Assembly: GCF_020005365.1 (NCBI RefSeq)
Contig: NZ_JACNML010000001.1
Coordinates: 1-64,000 of the forward strand
Length of the DNA: 64,000 bases
Origin: Kangiella shandongensis
GTDB taxonomy: Bacteria > Pseudomonadota > Gammaproteobacteria > Enterobacterales > Kangiellaceae
Reading direction: 5' to 3'
Notes under the pieces: model-generated
Database searches by the model: none
Seen by the model: the letters and a program-made list of their open reading frames with translations, nothing else
Told to the model about the DNA's origin: nothing
Translations under genes and position numbers: made by a program
Shown: positions 62,752-64,000 of the stretch, in pieces
How the letters are laid out: each line of letters starts with the position of its first letter
How positions within the stretch are numbered: the stretch's first letter is position 1

Positions 62752-63948
62752 TTAACTTCTGAAAAGTACTTTTTCTTTCTTAAAGAACTGTGTCGTGAAA
62801 TACAGCAAACCACCAGCAATCACCACAGTGGATGCCAAGAGCACCCCTATCATGCCGTAATCAACGGTTCCTTTAATTAGATCCTTCATCGCCAACGCCA
62901 CATTGGTGATCGGTATCATTGCCGTTTTCACATCCAGCTCCATACCAGGAACAAAAGCAACAATCACCGGCATAAAGCCCAGCATAAAGATTGGCGACAT
63001 ATAAGCTTGTGCTTCTTTCATGTTCTTTGCATAGATCGAAGCACTGAGCATGATGGAAGCGAAGATACTGGTCAATGGCACCAACAAAACGGCAACTAAC
63101 AATAAGTCTAGACCAGAGATGTTAGACAAGAAGTCCAGACCGCCCATTTTTCCACCCATGGTAAAGATATAAGTCCATATAAAGTAACTGAGCAGTGTTA
63201 CAATAACGGTAAAGAAACTGGCAGTAAAAATCACCGCGAACTTCGCTAATACGATACGCCCTTTGCTCATTGGCGTTAGCAGCAAAGTTTCCAAAGTACC
63301 GCGCTCCTTTTCACCCACACCCAGCTCTAAAGCTGGATACATAGCGCCCGATACAGCAAGCGCAATCAGGATATAAGCAATTAATGGCCCAGCAAACTCT
63401 CCCATCCGCTCACGCTCAGAGGCAAAGTTTTTGTTTTCAATCGATATCGGGGTATTAAAAGCTTTGACATTATCAGTTGTCAGATTGAACTTCTCACCTA
63501 AAGCTAAACGTTGTGTATTGTTATACAGCTCAATAATATCTTTCACACGCTTGCTGGAAATATTATCCAGTTTCGATGAACCCTTGAAATAAAGGTTAAT
63601 CATCTCTTGCTTGGTACTGCTGGAAGGCATTGAAGCTGTTTCAGGAACCTCAATAATAAAGTCTACATTATCATCCAGAATCTCATTTTTATAATCACTG
63701 CTTTCAATAGTGACTTTTTTGAAATACTTTTCAGCAGTAAAAAGGTCGGTTAACCCTTCAAAGGTATCGCCATTGATAAATGCGATTTTTAGCTCTTTTG
63801 TTTCCGCTTCTTCTGTTTTGCTCTGGGTAAACTTACCAATCCCAAAAAACAATACCGGAAAAATGATTGTGGGTAATAAAATTGAAAATATTAATGTTTT
63901 CTTGTCCCTTAAAATCTCTAACAATTCTTTTTTATAGACCAGCCACAT
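62752..63948 (-). CDS. ABC-2 type permease, NatB-like
   Basis: Membrane half of a NatAB-type exporter; NatB of Bacillus takes part in sodium efflux. The typical start is MWLVYKKELLEILRDKKTLIFSILLPTIIFPVLFFG. A periplasmic loop of about 150 residues follows (45-195), then five to six helices from about 200, including GVGEKERGTLETLLLTPMSKGRIVLAKF, the ABC-2 signature. Its 398 residues are normal. It follows the ATPase gene by one base. The substrate is inferred from the family only. Confidence 0.85.
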   Translation of the reverse strand: MWLVYKKELLEILRDKKTLIFSILLPTIIFPVLFFGIGKFTQSKTEEAETKELKIAFINGDTFEGLTDLFTAEKYFKKVTIESSDYKNEILDDNVDFIIEVPETASMPSSSTKQEMINLYFKGSSKLDNISSKRVKDIIELYNNTQRLALGEKFNLTTDNVKAFNTPISIENKNFASERERMGEFAGPLIAYILIALAVSGAMYPALELGVGEKERGTLETLLLTPMSKGRIVLAKFAVIFTASFFTVIVTLLSYFIWTYIFTMGGKMGGLDFLSNISGLDLLLVAVLLVPLTSIFASIMLSASIYAKNMKEAQAYMSPIFMLGFMPVIVAFVPGMELDVKTAMIPITNVALAMKDLIKGTVDYGMIGVLLASTVVIAGGLLYFTTQFFKKEKVLFRS

Positions 63949-63949
63949 A

Positions 63950-64000
63950 TTAAGCTACCTCTATTTCTTTATTATCAACATTATGTAAGAAGGCATCGTA
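63950..64000 (-). CDS. ABC transporter ATP-binding protein (NatA-like), C-terminal end only
   Basis: The last 16 codons of a gene that continues beyond the window, ending YDAFLHNVDNKEIEVA and a TAA one base ahead of the natB start. Such tight coupling to an ABC-2 permease, together with the NatA-NatB order, makes this the ATPase. The motifs themselves are outside the window. Confidence 0.6.
   Translation of the reverse strand, partial: YDAFLHNVDNKEIEVA

Noticed and set aside
1-64000. CRISPR arrays, prophage, integrons, rRNA and tRNA genes
   Set aside because: No regularly spaced direct repeats, phage structural genes, integrase or RNA gene signatures were seen on either strand.

Overview
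The window reads as a stretch of core chromosome from a free-living, probably marine gammaproteobacterium. PurL, FadE, YbdG, RF3, PsrA, FadR and TopA all match gammaproteobacterial forms as I remember them. Several gene orders are gammaproteobacterial hallmarks: mltD-gloB-yafS-rnhA-dnaQ, tesA divergent from ybbA-ybbP, holD-rimI close to prfC, and a divergent arginine succinyltransferase (ast) locus. A genus such as Kangiella would fit, but that is a guess. No prophage, CRISPR array, rRNA or tRNA gene was found.

Layout. 1-127 is the end of an IS3-type insertion sequence cut off by the window edge. 128-693 is a repeat-rich intergenic region. 694-8039 holds purL, mltF and a lone GspE/PilB-type ATPase. 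8175-11096 is a large TonB-dependent receptor. 11257-17131 is a tightly packed minus-strand run: leuA (without its regulatory domain), holD-like, rimI, ybdG, prfC, tatD. 17331-20439 is psrA-fadE (fatty acid oxidation under PsrA). 20646-21735 has a small glutaredoxin-like gene divergent from a Lys/Ala-rich histone H1-like gene. 21794-27787 holds rlmKL, pyrD and topA. 27994-31883 holds ybbP-ybbA and divergent tesA. 32207-32881 is an OmpW-type porin with a perfect FNR box upstream. 33056-38391 is the arginine catabolic ast locus (astC divergent from astA-astD-astB; astE is not here). 38461-40876 is a BlaI/M56-peptidase pair in which the peptidase is fused to a coiled coil and a TonB C-terminal domain. 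41224-43150 is a dicarboxylate/glutamate symporter plus an unknown lipoprotein. 43397-47077 holds an S9 peptidase, tpm and sohB. 47238-50234 holds a VolA-like surface lipase and fadR. 50541-58024 is a nine-gene Mrp/Mbh-like cation antiporter operon. 58407-62697 holds dnaQ, rnhA, yafS-like, gloB and mltD. 62752-64000 holds natB and the tail of natA.

Physiology: fatty acid use is prominent (PsrA, FadR, FadE, TesA, VolA-like lipase), as are arginine/amino-acid catabolism (Ast, S9 peptidase, symporter) and sodium handling (Mrp-type operon, NatAB, sodium-coupled symporter). This suits a peptide- and lipid-eating marine heterotroph.

The observations most worth a second look are: (i) the antiporter operon, which has the E-F-G-A'B-C-D order of archaeal Mbh hydrogenase modules, three antiporter-like subunits as in complex I, no full-length MrpA and an extra 116-residue membrane protein; (ii) an apparent ATA start codon with a good ribosome binding site in its A'B gene; (iii) a family of three long-hairpin intergenic elements with conserved ends but different, self-complementary stems; (iv) the M56 peptidase-TonB fusion with duplicated modules and paired MecI-type operators; (v) a LeuA lacking its leucine-sensing domain.
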